Counted from the stretch's first letter, positions 9,381 through 17,562 are shown. The stretch: 64,000 bases of DNA from Candidatus Kryptobacter tengchongensis (GCA_001485605.1 FAON01000007.1:180188-244187); one strand, 5' to 3'. Numbers and translations are program-made. The notes: a model not told the origin generated them from the sequence alone.

Positions 9381-10463
9381 ATGCGAAACACTGAAGAAAT
9401 AATCAACGCACTTAGAGAAATTTATGACCCAGACCTTCACAAAGATATTGTTTCCCTTGGATTTATAAAAGATGTCAAAGTTGATTCAAAAAAGGCGTAT
9501 ATCAAAATTGAGCTCACAACCCCAGCTTGCCCAGTAAGAGATAAAATAAAAGATGAAGCGATAGAAAAAATAAAAAAACTTGGATTTGATGAAGTTCAAG
9601 TTGAAATGACCGCACAAGTCTCCAAACACATCAACCAACAAAAAGATCTCCTTCTTCCGAATGTTAAAAATACAATCGCAATTGCAAGCGGAAAAGGAGG
9701 CGTTGGGAAATCCACCGTCGCAGTTAATATAGCTGTCTCTCTTGCGCTTGATGGCGCAGAAGTCGGTCTAATTGACGCTGATGTCTATGGTCCAAATGTT
9801 CCAATTATGTTAGGTGCAAATGAAAAACCAACATTAACCCCTGATGGGAAAAAAATTGAACCTGTTGAAAAATATGGTGTTAAGTTAATTTCAATTGGCT
9901 TACTGCTTGACGATCCAGATACAGCTTTGATCTGGCGCGGACCCATCGCCAGCGGAGCAATAAAACAATTTATGACAGATGTTGAATGGGGTGAACTTGA
10001 TTATCTTATATTTGATTTGCCCCCTGGAACTGGTGATATCCAACTAACACTTGTCCAGACAATACCATTAACCGGGGCAGTGATAGTTACAACCCCACAA
10101 GATGTTGCGCTTGCAGATGTCCGAAAAGCAATAAAAATGTTTCAAAAAGTCAATGTCCCAATACTTGGAATAATTGAAAATATGAGCTATTTTATCTGCC
10201 CACATTGCGGTCAAAGAGATGATATATTTGACCATGGTGGAGGGAAAAAAGCAAGCGAAAAATTTAATGTCCCTTTTTTGGGCGAGATTCCAATTAATAC
10301 AAGAATCAGAATAAGTGGCGATTCAGGGAAACCAGTGCCTGTTGCCTATCCGGATACAGAAGAAGCAAAGATAATAAAAGAAATCTCAAGAAAACTCGCA
10401 GCTCGCATAAGTATAGTAAACTTCAAACAACAAGCGATGCCAAAAATTGAGATTAAATTATGA
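9381..10463 (+). CDS. apbC: Mrp/NBP35-family Fe-S cluster carrier ATPase
   Basis: A 360-residue protein. The N-terminal MIP18/DUF59 domain (residues about 1-90, EEIINALREIYDPDLHKDIV and TPACPVRDKI) is joined to a ParA-like ATPase. The ATPase has the deviant Walker A SGKGGVGKSTVAVN, a DADVYGPN motif and the Fe-S binding pair ENMSYFICPHCG. The family binds and transfers Fe-S clusters to apo-proteins in the cytoplasm. Its stop overlaps the start of the Nfu-type gene (ATGA at 10460-10463), so the two scaffold/carrier proteins are translationally coupled. No Shine-Dalgarno is visible before the ATG at 9381. The C-terminus extends about 20 residues past the usual end. Confidence 0.93.
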   Translation: MRNTEEIINALREIYDPDLHKDIVSLGFIKDVKVDSKKAYIKIELTTPACPVRDKIKDEAIEKIKKLGFDEVQVEMTAQVSKHINQQKDLLLPNVKNTIAIASGKGGVGKSTVAVNIAVSLALDGAEVGLIDADVYGPNVPIMLGANEKPTLTPDGKKIEPVEKYGVKLISIGLLLDDPDTALIWRGPIASGAIKQFMTDVEWGELDYLIFDLPPGTGDIQLTLVQTIPLTGAVIVTTPQDVALADVRKAIKMFQKVNVPILGIIENMSYFICPHCGQRDDIFDHGGGKKASEKFNVPFLGEIPINTRIRISGDSGKPVPVAYPDTEEAKIIKEISRKLAARISIVNFKQQAMPKIEIKL

Positions 10464-10708
10464 AGAACAAAGAAGAACTTAAACAACGCGTATTAAAAGC
10501 ACTTGAAATTGCAAAACCATACCTGAAAGCTGACGGTGGGGATGTTGAACTCGTTGAAATCACAGATGATTATATCGTCAAAGTTAGATTGATTGGTGCC
10601 TGCGGTAGCTGCCCCCTCTCTATGATGACTTTAAGAGCTGGGATTGAGAGAGTAATTATTCGCGAAGCCCCGGAAATAAGGCGAGTTGAAGCCGTGTTCA
10701 GTTATTAA
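10460..10708 (+). CDS. NifU C-terminal-domain (Nfu-type) Fe-S scaffold
   Basis: An 82-residue protein consisting only of the Nfu domain: KPYLKADGGDVELVEI near residue 20 and the cluster-binding CGSCPLS motif near residue 50. Nfu proteins hold a [4Fe-4S] cluster as dimers and hand it to target enzymes. It overlaps mrp by four bases, which is direct support for a shared job in Fe-S delivery. The transcript ends at a strong hairpin 8 bases later. Confidence 0.93.
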   Translation: MKNKEELKQRVLKALEIAKPYLKADGGDVELVEITDDYIVKVRLIGACGSCPLSMMTLRAGIERVIIREAPEIRRVEAVFSY

Positions 10709-10715
10709 AAAATTA

Positions 10716-10738
10716 GGGCAAGCCATAGAGGCTTGCCC
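10716..10738. terminator. bidirectional terminator between nfu and pgeF
   Basis: A 9-bp perfect stem, GGGCAAGCC 10716-10724 with GGCTTGCCC 10730-10738, lies between convergent genes. The T-run is better for the minus-strand transcript (TAATTTTTTAA beyond 10715), but the hairpin serves both directions. Confidence 0.88.
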
Positions 10739-10744
10739 CTTGAC

Positions 10745-11530
10745 TTAACTTTTTATCCCGAACAACGCCCACATCCTACCAGAACCTTCACCATCTCTCC
10801 TGTAAGAATGAAACAAATCCGAACTGCAAATTGTGCAATGCTTGCTTACACTGATGTTTTTAAAATTAACACCAACTCTAACAAGCTGTGAAAAAATTTC
10901 CCCTTTTAAATCAAAATTAAACTTACCATTCCCTTTGAACCTCAAAAACTTAACATCAAAAAAATTTTCAAACTCTTTATCAACTTCATAACAGCAAACT
11001 GAAGCACAGGGTCCAACATATACAATTAAATCATAAACATCGCTACCAAAGTCCCTGATCATTAGATGAATTGTTTTTTCAACTATCTTCTCCCTTGCAC
11101 CCCTCCATCCGCAATGAATCAAGCCGATTGCTTTTTTCTTACTATCATAAACATAAACCGGGGCACAATCAGCAACGCTTACAACAAGATAAACATCCCT
11201 TCTATCGGTCACAAGAGCATCACAATTTTCGTAAACCCCTGGTTTATCAACCACACATACATTTGAACTATGTATTTGCTTTGGTATCGCAAGCTGCTCC
11301 TTGCTTATTCCAAGTTGTTTAAGCAAAATTTCTCGGTTTTTATTAACTTTTTCAGGCTCAGAATTTCTGGTAAAACCCAAATTAAATCCTTCATCAATTT
11401 GACTCGCCGACTTTTTCGTCGTTAGAACTGCAAGCAATTCATCATATGGTTCAAAAATCTCAGGTTTAATCAGATAAATAAAATCAGAACTCACCAATTT
11501 TATCCTTTTCTTTTTGTTAAATTTTGGCAA
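10745..11530 (-). CDS. pgeF: PgeF/YfiH-family protein (multicopper-like purine nucleoside phosphorylase)
   Basis: A 261-residue protein of the DUF152/Cu-oxidase_4 family. Motifs: QIHSSNV near residue 100, VADCAPVYVYD, LIHCGWRGAREK with the conserved His and Arg, YVGPCASVCCYEVD, and the C-terminal SYRRDGEGSGRMWALFGI. Members have been described as peptidoglycan editing factor and as purine nucleoside phosphorylase/adenosine deaminase with a zinc site. The start is uncertain. The longest reading begins with TTG at 11530 and overlaps the upstream PLP-enzyme gene by 14 bases. A TTG/GTG pair at 11497/11494, with AAAAGGA just before it, would give a more usual length. It is co-transcribed with the upstream gene. 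Confidence 0.88.
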   Translation of the reverse strand: MPKFNKKKRIKLVSSDFIYLIKPEIFEPYDELLAVLTTKKSASQIDEGFNLGFTRNSEPEKVNKNREILLKQLGISKEQLAIPKQIHSSNVCVVDKPGVYENCDALVTDRRDVYLVVSVADCAPVYVYDSKKKAIGLIHCGWRGAREKIVEKTIHLMIRDFGSDVYDLIVYVGPCASVCCYEVDKEFENFFDVKFLRFKGNGKFNFDLKGEIFSQLVRVGVNFKNISVSKHCTICSSDLFHSYRRDGEGSGRMWALFGIKS

Positions 11531-12932
11531 GCCCTTCGCTTAAATCAAGTATTATATCATCAACTTTCTCAAGCCCTATGGACAATCTAATTCCACCCGG
11601 GTCTATTCCCTTTTTCAATTGCTCTTCAGCTGGAATAGTTGCATGTGTCATTGAGCCGGGGTGTTCAATCAAGGTTCTCACATTCCCGAGACTTACGGCA
11701 AGCGTTATGGTATATGCATTTTTCGCAAGATAATTTATAAGTTTTTCAGCTTTTTTTCTCCTGCCCTCTGGTGATTCATCTTTTATAACAAAATAAATCA
11801 AAGTACCAGGGGCAAAATTACCTTCGTAATCAACCATTTGTTTTTTTGCAAGCTCGTATTGTGGAAATGTATGAAGCCCCGGATAACTTACATATTGAAC
11901 TTTTGGATGGGAACAGAGAAATCTTGCGACTTCCATAGCTGTTTTTTCCTGCTGGCGCACTCTTAATGCAAGCGTTGGCAAACCATAAACAAGAATAGCC
12001 CAAGCGCTTTTCGTCCCGAGAACCCCGCCAAAATCCTTTCTATAAAGCAACAATTGATCTCTGCTCCATTTTGGACCGATAACAACACCACCCATATCTG
12101 TCCCAAATCCACCAATGTTCTTGGTCAAGGAATGAACGACAAAATCAGCACCAAGTGTAAGTGGTCTCTGACAAAATGGAGTCGCAAATGTGTTATCAAC
12201 AACGATATAAATTTTTTCATTTGGCTTTCGCTTCTTGTTTTCTTCCTTGACTATTTCCGCAACTCCCGCAATATCAATAAGCTCAAGCGTTGGATTAACA
12301 GGTGTCTCAAAGTAAACAACCCTTGTCTTTGGGGTAATGGCTTTCTTGAGATTGGAGAGATCACGAAGATCAATAAATTTAGTGCTGATTTGATATCTTG
12401 GATACCAATAAGTTAAAAGTTCATAAGTACATCCGTATAAAAGTTTATGTGCTATAACCTCATCACCTGTTCTTGTCAAAATTCCGAGAACAGCTGAAAT
12501 TGCTCCCATTCCTGATGCAAATGTCACAGCGGATTCACCTTGTTCCGCATACGCAAGGTATTCCTCAAGCATCTCTTTGTTTGGCTCGCCAAGACGATCG
12601 TAAATATAAATTGGCGCTTTAACTTCAACTTCCTCGTTATTCACAGTATGGGCAAACTGCAAAAATCCAAGTGCGCCTCTCTGCGCTGATTCAAGCCTGA
12701 ATGTAGCTGAAGCGGAAATTGGCGGAACTACATGATGGGAATATTCCCATTTTGGGGTAAATGAACGACCATAAATCAGGTGGGTTTCCATTGAATATTT
12801 TTCTTCATTATTCCTCCTTTTTCTCGGGGACTTCTCCCGAGCCGAACTCATTGAGCCATTTTCAATTACTCCCTTTCGCTTCGGGGACTTTTCCCGAATC
12901 GAACTCGCTGAACCGTTTTGCTTTTTTACCAT
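11517..12932 (-). CDS. Cys/Met-metabolism PLP enzyme (gamma-synthase/gamma-lyase type) with repeat-bearing N-terminus
   Basis: A 471-residue fold-type-I PLP enzyme of the trans-sulfuration family. It has YDRLGEPNKEMLEEYLAYAE, the phosphate-binding FASGMGAISAVL, DNTFATPFCQRPL, and the Schiff-base lysine in HSLTKNIGGFG (about Lys271). The family includes cystathionine gamma-synthase and lyase, O-acetylhomoserine sulfhydrylase and methionine gamma-lyase; sequence alone does not separate them. The catalytic domain begins at METHLIYGR (Met48). The first 47 residues hold two 19-residue Lys/Arg/Ser-rich repeats not seen in the family. The ATG at 12932 is supported by AAGGAGGG 7 bases upstream. A second AAAGGAGG lies before Met48, but its well-spaced ATG is out of frame. 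I saw no SAM riboswitch in the leader. Confidence 0.85.
   Translation of the reverse strand: MVKKQNGSASSIREKSPKRKGVIENGSMSSAREKSPRKRRNNEEKYSMETHLIYGRSFTPKWEYSHHVVPPISASATFRLESAQRGALGFLQFAHTVNNEEVEVKAPIYIYDRLGEPNKEMLEEYLAYAEQGESAVTFASGMGAISAVLGILTRTGDEVIAHKLLYGCTYELLTYWYPRYQISTKFIDLRDLSNLKKAITPKTRVVYFETPVNPTLELIDIAGVAEIVKEENKKRKPNEKIYIVVDNTFATPFCQRPLTLGADFVVHSLTKNIGGFGTDMGGVVIGPKWSRDQLLLYRKDFGGVLGTKSAWAILVYGLPTLALRVRQQEKTAMEVARFLCSHPKVQYVSYPGLHTFPQYELAKKQMVDYEGNFAPGTLIYFVIKDESPEGRRKKAEKLINYLAKNAYTITLAVSLGNVRTLIEHPGSMTHATIPAEEQLKKGIDPGGIRLSIGLEKVDDIILDLSEGLAKI
12807..12920 (-). repeat. two tandem 57-bp units with conserved hairpins inside a coding region
   Basis: The units at 12864-12920 and 12807-12863 encode QNGSASSIREKSPKRKGVI and ENGSMSSAREKSPRKRRNN. 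Each contains a perfect inverted repeat with a 7-base loop: TTCGGG 12880-12885 with CCCGAA 12893-12898, and CTCGGG 12823-12828 with CCCGAG 12836-12841. The outer base pair changes on both sides together, so the pairing is kept while the bases differ. Confidence 0.75.
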
Positions 12933-13142
12933 AAAATTCCCTCCTTAAGTGAGGTAGGTTTGTTTTCAAATTTAATTTAAAAAACGAATTAAAAATTTAC
13001 AAGCAAAAGGTATCACTAATTTTTCTTGGTTTAGGGTTATGAAAGCGACAAAATTTATCTACCACACGCTGATCAAAGTTTTACATATTGAGGTGAGCCT
13101 GAATTTGTTTTTGAGATGTAAAAATTTTAAATTTTTAAAAAA

Positions 13143-13214
13143 GCTGGCGTAGCTCAGCGGTAGAGCAGCTGATTCGTAATCAGCAGGGCGTGGGTTCAAA
13201 TCCCACCGCCAGCT
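13143..13214 (+). tRNA. tRNA-Thr (anticodon CGT)
   Basis: A full cloverleaf in 72 bases. The acceptor GCTGGCG pairs with CGCCAGC, and the D-stem is GCTC/GAGC. The anticodon stem GCTGA/TCAGC encloses loop TTCGTAA (anticodon CGT), the T-stem is GTGGG/CCCAC with loop TTCAAAT, and the discriminator is T. The 3' CCA is not encoded. It reads ACG codons. The rest of the 367-base gap (12933-13299) is AT-rich leader on the left and the amidase promoter on the right. Confidence 0.96.
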
Positions 13215-13250
13215 CTTTATTACTCCATCTACATCTTCCCACTTTTATTA

Positions 13251-13279
13251 TTGAAACAATCAATCCCAAGTTTTATATT
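13251..13279 (+). promoter_or_regulatory. promoter of the amidase-SpmA-SpmB unit
   Basis: -35 TTGAAA (13251-13256), 17-base spacer, -10 TATATT (13274-13279). The predicted start is about 13286, only some 14 bases before the ATG at 13300, and no Shine-Dalgarno is present. The mRNA would be almost leaderless. Confidence 0.65.
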
Positions 13280-13299
13280 TACTCAAAAAGTTCATTCAA

Positions 13300-14361
13300 A
13301 TGAAAGCCTTCATTAAATTCTACTTCTTCCTCCTGTTGATTTTTCTAAATTTTGCCTGCGCTCCAAAGCCTTACTATGTCATACCAAATGAGTGGAAAAC
13401 CCCAGAGAGAAAAGATTCAGTGATTAATTTTTACTCCAAATTTCTTAACGGATGGAAAATTTTCATTGACCCAGGGCATGGGGGAAAAGACAGGAAAAAC
13501 ATTGGAATTAAAAAAAGAATTGTTGAAGCAGATGTTAATTTGAAGGTTGCACTCTACCTCCGAGATTATCTTGCTAAAGCTGGCGTAACTGTCTTTATGT
13601 CAAGAGATAAAGATACGACAGTTTCACTTGAAGAAAGAGTAAAAATGGCAACTGAAAGTGGTGCCGACATTTTCATTTCCATACATCATAACGCAATGCC
13701 CGGGGATGAAAACACTTTCTATGCCTCAACTTGGTATCACGCAGTTGAGGGCGACCCTAAATTTCACCCTTGCAACAGGGACATCGCAAGATATATTCAA
13801 AGAGACCTCGCTTATGCATTGAGAATCTCTGGCTCCCTTGCAAGTTTTGATGGAACAATGTCGGACTACCTCGTTTACCCAAAACAAGGATTTTATGTCT
13901 TAAGAAACGCAACAATGCCTGCTGTTCTTGTTGAATGCACATTTTTCACAAATGAATATGAAGAAAGAAAATTAAGCATTGACGAATTTAACCGAATTGA
14001 AGCATGGGGAATTTTTAAAGGCATTGCAAAATATATCCAGGCAGGGGTCCCAAAAATTGAATTCATTTCGGATACGATTTTAACTTCCGAAAAACCAACA
14101 ATTCTTCTAAAGGTTTCCGATAAATCAGGGATTGATAAACAAAACATTCAAATAAAAATTGACACTATCCTTGTAAGTAAAGACCACATTACTACAATTG
14201 ATGGCAACGGCTTTGCAATTGTTCTTTTCACTCCGAACTTTAAACTTACAGAGGGAACACATCAGATTGACATCATAGTCAGAAACAAAAATGGAAACTC
14301 ATCTTTCCCATTTAAAAGGAACATATACATTTATAAACAAAAACAGGTGACAGAACCATGA
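13300..14361 (+). CDS. lipoprotein N-acetylmuramoyl-L-alanine amidase (Amidase_3)
   Basis: A 353-residue envelope hydrolase that cuts the bond between muramic acid and the peptide stem. The leader ends in LNFAC (Cys near residue 20), which suggests a lipid anchor. The catalytic domain (about 50-240) has FIDPGHGGKD with the first zinc His, EADVNLKVALYL with the zinc Glu, ISIHHNAMPG with the second zinc His, and VLVECTFFTN with the catalytic Glu. After it comes a roughly 100-residue beta-rich domain that may bind wall or a partner. The stop overlaps the next start (ATGA at 14358-14361), tying it to the SpmA-like protein. Confidence 0.88.
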   Translation: MKAFIKFYFFLLLIFLNFACAPKPYYVIPNEWKTPERKDSVINFYSKFLNGWKIFIDPGHGGKDRKNIGIKKRIVEADVNLKVALYLRDYLAKAGVTVFMSRDKDTTVSLEERVKMATESGADIFISIHHNAMPGDENTFYASTWYHAVEGDPKFHPCNRDIARYIQRDLAYALRISGSLASFDGTMSDYLVYPKQGFYVLRNATMPAVLVECTFFTNEYEERKLSIDEFNRIEAWGIFKGIAKYIQAGVPKIEFISDTILTSEKPTILLKVSDKSGIDKQNIQIKIDTILVSKDHITTIDGNGFAIVLFTPNFKLTEGTHQIDIIVRNKNGNSSFPFKRNIYIYKQKQVTEP

Positions 14362-15356
14362 TGAACTACATCTGGCTTGCTTTGGTAATAATCGGAATAA
14401 TCACAGCTGTTGGAACAGATGTTTATGAAAGTTTAACGAATAAATACAAAAATGGCGTTGAATTTGAAGCTATAGTTGAACTCAATGAAGAAATGAGGAT
14501 GCGAACCCCAATTAAGGGAACTTTGAAAGTTAGTGGCGAATACTATAAAAACTTTTACTCGCTTAATAATTTCCCACATGATAGTGTAAAAAACGAAGTG
14601 ATTTTAAACTTAAAAGAAGATGGCAAAGGGACTGCGATTTTAAACATCTCGGAAGGCACGCCCAATTTCTGGAAAATTATGGCGAAAGGGAAAGGGACAA
14701 ACACAGATAAACTTATTGCGAATATCTTGAAGATTGAAAAAGTGGGAGAAAATAGATATAAAGTTTTTCTTATTTTTGAGCGGATTTCACTTGTAAAAAT
14801 CAAGCAAGTTTTAAACGCTGTCATTGAATATTCAGATATAGCGGTTAAAATAGCAATTGGATTAATTGGCATAATGGCTTTATGGCTTGGGATAATGAAG
14901 ATTGGTGAGCTCGCTGGATTGATAAATTTACTTGCAAAAGTTGTAAAGCCATTGACAAAACGACTTTTCCCTGATATCCCTCCCGAACACCCAGCGATAG
15001 GTGCAATAATAATGAACATTTCCGCAAATATGCTTGGACTTGGAAACGCAGCAACACCACTTGGATTAAAAGCAATGGAAGAACTTCAAAAGTTAAATCC
15101 AAAGAAAGATACCGCAAGCGATTCAATGATCACTTTTCTTGTGATTAATACAAGCGGGATGACTTTAATACCCGCAACTGCGATCGCTGTAAGAGCTGCG
15201 CTTGGCTCTGGAGATCCAGCAGCAATCATCAGCACAACAATTATCGGAGGATTTGCTGCAACCATCGCTGGAATAACATCGGCAAAAATTTTACAAAAGT
15301 TGAAAATTTTTAGAAAGGAACTTGAAGAAAACAACAAAAGCGAGGAACAAGGATGA
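14358..15356 (+). CDS. SpmA-like nucleoside-recognition (Gate) membrane protein with N-terminal soluble domain
   Basis: A 332-residue membrane protein. After one N-terminal helix (residues 4-20) there is a soluble beta-rich stretch of about 110 residues (NGVEFEAIVELNEEMRMR through YKVFLIFERISL). The Gate-domain helices follow, with IMALWLGIMKIGELAGL, PAIGAIIMNISANMLGLG and NAATPLGLKAMEEL, as in SpmA (spore maturation protein A). Family members occur widely in non-spore-formers, and their transport role is not settled. The soluble insertion is unusual for SpmA. The gene overlaps the amidase before it and the SpmB-like gene after it by four bases each, so the three are translated together. Confidence 0.8.
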   Translation: MMNYIWLALVIIGIITAVGTDVYESLTNKYKNGVEFEAIVELNEEMRMRTPIKGTLKVSGEYYKNFYSLNNFPHDSVKNEVILNLKEDGKGTAILNISEGTPNFWKIMAKGKGTNTDKLIANILKIEKVGENRYKVFLIFERISLVKIKQVLNAVIEYSDIAVKIAIGLIGIMALWLGIMKIGELAGLINLLAKVVKPLTKRLFPDIPPEHPAIGAIIMNISANMLGLGNAATPLGLKAMEELQKLNPKKDTASDSMITFLVINTSGMTLIPATAIAVRAALGSGDPAAIISTTIIGGFAATIAGITSAKILQKLKIFRKELEENNKSEEQG

Positions 15357-15892
15357 GCTTTAAAGAAATAATGAACATAATCTCGGTTGTCGCAATACCT
15401 TTTGTAATTTTCATTTTTTTGATCTATGGCTTTGCAAAAAAAGTTAAAGTTTATGAATCATTCGTTGAAGGTGCAAAAGAAGGATTTAATGTCGCTGTGC
15501 GAATAATCCCCTATCTTGTTGCGATGCTCGTTGCGATTGGAATTTTCAGAGCAAGCGGAGCAATGGATGTCCTTGTTGCAATTTTAAGCCCGATCACAAA
15601 TTTAATTGGTTTTCCAGCCGAAGCCTTGCCTATGGCTTTGATGCGCCCCTTGTCAGGAAGTGGCTCACTTGGAATTATGACGGAAATAATGAAAACACAT
15701 GGACCTGATTCTTTCCTCGGATTATTGGTTTCAACAATGTATGGAAGCACCGAGACAACTTTCTATGTCCTTGCGGTTTATTTTGGCTCTGTAAATATAA
15801 GAAAAACAAGACATGCTGTGATCGCAGGTGTGATCTCCGACATAACAGGCTTGCTTACAGCGTTTTTTATTTGTAAATTAGTTTTCGGATGA
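15353..15892 (+). CDS. SpmB-like nucleoside-recognition membrane protein
   Basis: A 179-residue polytopic membrane protein, matching SpmB in length and motifs: VYESFVEGAKEGFNVAVRII, PMALMRPLSGSGSLGIM, and STMYGSTETTFYVLAVYFG near the C-terminus. SpmA and SpmB are usually adjacent and often fused. Here they are separate genes with a 4-base overlap (ATGA at 15353). The coupling to a cell-wall amidase hints at a role in wall growth or turnover; that is inference from the neighbours. Confidence 0.83.
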   Translation: MSFKEIMNIISVVAIPFVIFIFLIYGFAKKVKVYESFVEGAKEGFNVAVRIIPYLVAMLVAIGIFRASGAMDVLVAILSPITNLIGFPAEALPMALMRPLSGSGSLGIMTEIMKTHGPDSFLGLLVSTMYGSTETTFYVLAVYFGSVNIRKTRHAVIAGVISDITGLLTAFFICKLVFG

Positions 15893-15921
15893 ATTTAAAA
15901 ATTAAAAAGTGAGGCGCAAAA

Positions 15922-17262
15922 ATGAAAAAAGTTATAATTCTACTGCTTCTATTTTCATTATTAACCCAAACTTATTCACAGCGAAAAGTTCAAAGGGAAA
16001 CCACACCATCAAGACCACAAACAAGTGGGGAATTTTCAGGTGGACTTGGTATGTCATGGTTTGATGGAAAACCATATTACTTGCTTAATATCTCGCCAGA
16101 AATTGCTTTCGGTAAAATTGGCGTCGGACTTGATGTGAATTTAAGAATTGGAGTAAATGATGGAAAAATTAGAAAAGAAGATTGGAATGAACCATACGAC
16201 TTCTTAAGAGCAATAAGATATGTAAGATATGGACTGAAAGGGGATCCATTTTATGCACGACTTGGTGCACTTGATTATGCACGGCTTGGGCATGGAACAA
16301 TTGTTTATTATTACAAAAACAACGCAAGCTATGACGATAGAAAAGTTGGGCTTGAATTTGATGTTGATTTTGGAAAATTTGGATTTGAATCAGTTGTGGG
16401 TGATTTAAAAAGAATCGGGGTCTGGGGACTTCGTGGATATGTAAGACCACTCAAATTTACTCCCGCTGGTGATATACCTATAATTGGCAACCTTGAACTC
16501 GGTGCAACATACGCAACTGATCTTGATAAAAATGCCCTCGCACACTATGATCCTGTGAAAAGAGAAATCGTAAGAGATTGGGATAGACCTGATATTGTTG
16601 GACTTGATATTGGTTTACCAATTATAAGATCAAAAATTTTCGGATGGGATATTTACTTTGACTATGTTAAGTTCTTAAATTATGGGAGCGGGATTGCCTA
16701 CGGAAGTAATTTTGAATTTAGAGGGCTTGGAATTCTTAACATCGGAGCAAAAATTGAAAGAAGAAATTTCGGCGATCAATTCCTACCAAGCTATTTTAAT
16801 TATTTCTACGAGATAGAAAGATTTAATTTGAGGGACACAGTTAATGCAACAAGTAAGTTACAAGAATTGAGAAATGCAAAAAAGACAGCTGGCACTTATG
16901 GTGAGTTAATTTTTACCATCCTTGGACAGCTTCAAATTGTCGGAAGTTATCAACAACTTGATGCGATACCTGAAAGCGGAACACTTCACCTTGACCTTGA
17001 ACTTCCACAGGTCTTACCAACGATTGTTTTTGATGCTGGGTATGATAGAAGAAATATAAAAGATTTTGGAGATGTTTTTCGCCTTGATGAACGCTCTCTT
17101 TTATATGCAGAAGTTGGATATAAACCTATCAAATACATAGTTATAAGCATGCTCTATCAATGGACATTCAAACCTACAAGGGTCGGCGATAAAACCAAGT
17201 ATGAAGTTCAAAAGCGAATTGAACCAAGAGTATCGTTTGTATTTCCGTTCGGAGGCAAGTAA
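15922..17262 (+). CDS. outer-membrane beta-barrel-like protein of unknown function
   Basis: A 446-residue exported protein with a signal peptide ending at QTYSQ (about residue 20). The body is rich in alternating hydrophobic strands (FGKIGVGLDVNLRIGVNDG, NLELGATYAT, IGAKIERRNFG, and the C-terminal RVSFVFPFGGK). This suggests a beta-barrel or a surface protein. I do not recognise a named family. The start has GAGG 10 bases upstream, and the gene lies 29 bases after spmB, so it probably shares the amidase transcript. A bidirectional terminator follows. Confidence 0.65.
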   Translation: MKKVIILLLLFSLLTQTYSQRKVQRETTPSRPQTSGEFSGGLGMSWFDGKPYYLLNISPEIAFGKIGVGLDVNLRIGVNDGKIRKEDWNEPYDFLRAIRYVRYGLKGDPFYARLGALDYARLGHGTIVYYYKNNASYDDRKVGLEFDVDFGKFGFESVVGDLKRIGVWGLRGYVRPLKFTPAGDIPIIGNLELGATYATDLDKNALAHYDPVKREIVRDWDRPDIVGLDIGLPIIRSKIFGWDIYFDYVKFLNYGSGIAYGSNFEFRGLGILNIGAKIERRNFGDQFLPSYFNYFYEIERFNLRDTVNATSKLQELRNAKKTAGTYGELIFTILGQLQIVGSYQQLDAIPESGTLHLDLELPQVLPTIVFDAGYDRRNIKDFGDVFRLDERSLLYAEVGYKPIKYIVISMLYQWTFKPTRVGDKTKYEVQKRIEPRVSFVFPFGGK

Positions 17263-17271
17263 GTTAATCAC

Positions 17272-17292
17272 GGGGCGTCATTAAGACGCCCC
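17272..17292. terminator. bidirectional terminator
   Basis: An 8-bp stem, GGGGCGTC 17272-17279 with GACGCCCC 17285-17292, 5-base loop, lies between convergent genes. The plus-strand tail is ATTTAAAAATTTTAA. Confidence 0.82.
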
Positions 17293-17304
17293 CATTTAAA
17301 AATT

Positions 17305-17562
17305 TTAACGCTTCCCGACTACCCAGTTGTAAACCCAGCCTAAAATGATTCCACCGATGAATCCATCAATAAATCCTTCAACGAGTCCTATAAACGCTCC
17401 CATAATACTAATTTCATAAAACGGGAATAGTTTGCTCAGAAAAGCGCTTCCCCTATCACCTTGCAAAAAGAGAATAATTGTAGCTGTAAAAATCGCAAGC
17501 CCTTCAATAACACCAAGCCCAACACCAAGTGCTATAGGATGAACTTTTTGATAATTTGTCAT
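17305..17562 (-). CDS. small holin-like membrane protein
   Basis: An 85-residue protein with two hydrophobic segments (about residues 8-32 and 53-78) and the C-terminal pattern GFIDGFIGGIILGWVYNWV. This pattern is shared with a family of small proteins often labelled bacteriophage holin in genomes without any phage around them. There is no endolysin or phage gene here, so the name says little about function. Upstream on the minus strand a TTGACA sits at 17671-17666, but the matching -10 is poor. Two alternative GC hairpins lie in the leader near 17621-17643. Confidence 0.6.
   Translation of the reverse strand: MTNYQKVHPIALGVGLGVIEGLAIFTATIILFLQGDRGSAFLSKLFPFYEISIMGAFIGLVEGFIDGFIGGIILGWVYNWVVGKR

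Noticed and set aside
12933..13142. Possible SAM riboswitch before the Cys/Met PLP enzyme
   Set aside because: The leader is AT-rich and I could not find the paired stems or conserved core of any SAM riboswitch class.
13039..13155. Small plus-strand open frame upstream of and into tRNA-Thr
   Set aside because: It runs into the tRNA, has no ribosome site and no recognisable protein features.
15511..15750. Antisense frame of 79 codons over spmB
   Set aside because: Spurious open frame opposite a recognised membrane protein; no start site support.
17305..17562. Phage remnant because of the holin-like protein
   Set aside because: No other phage gene is nearby, and this small two-helix family is common outside prophages.
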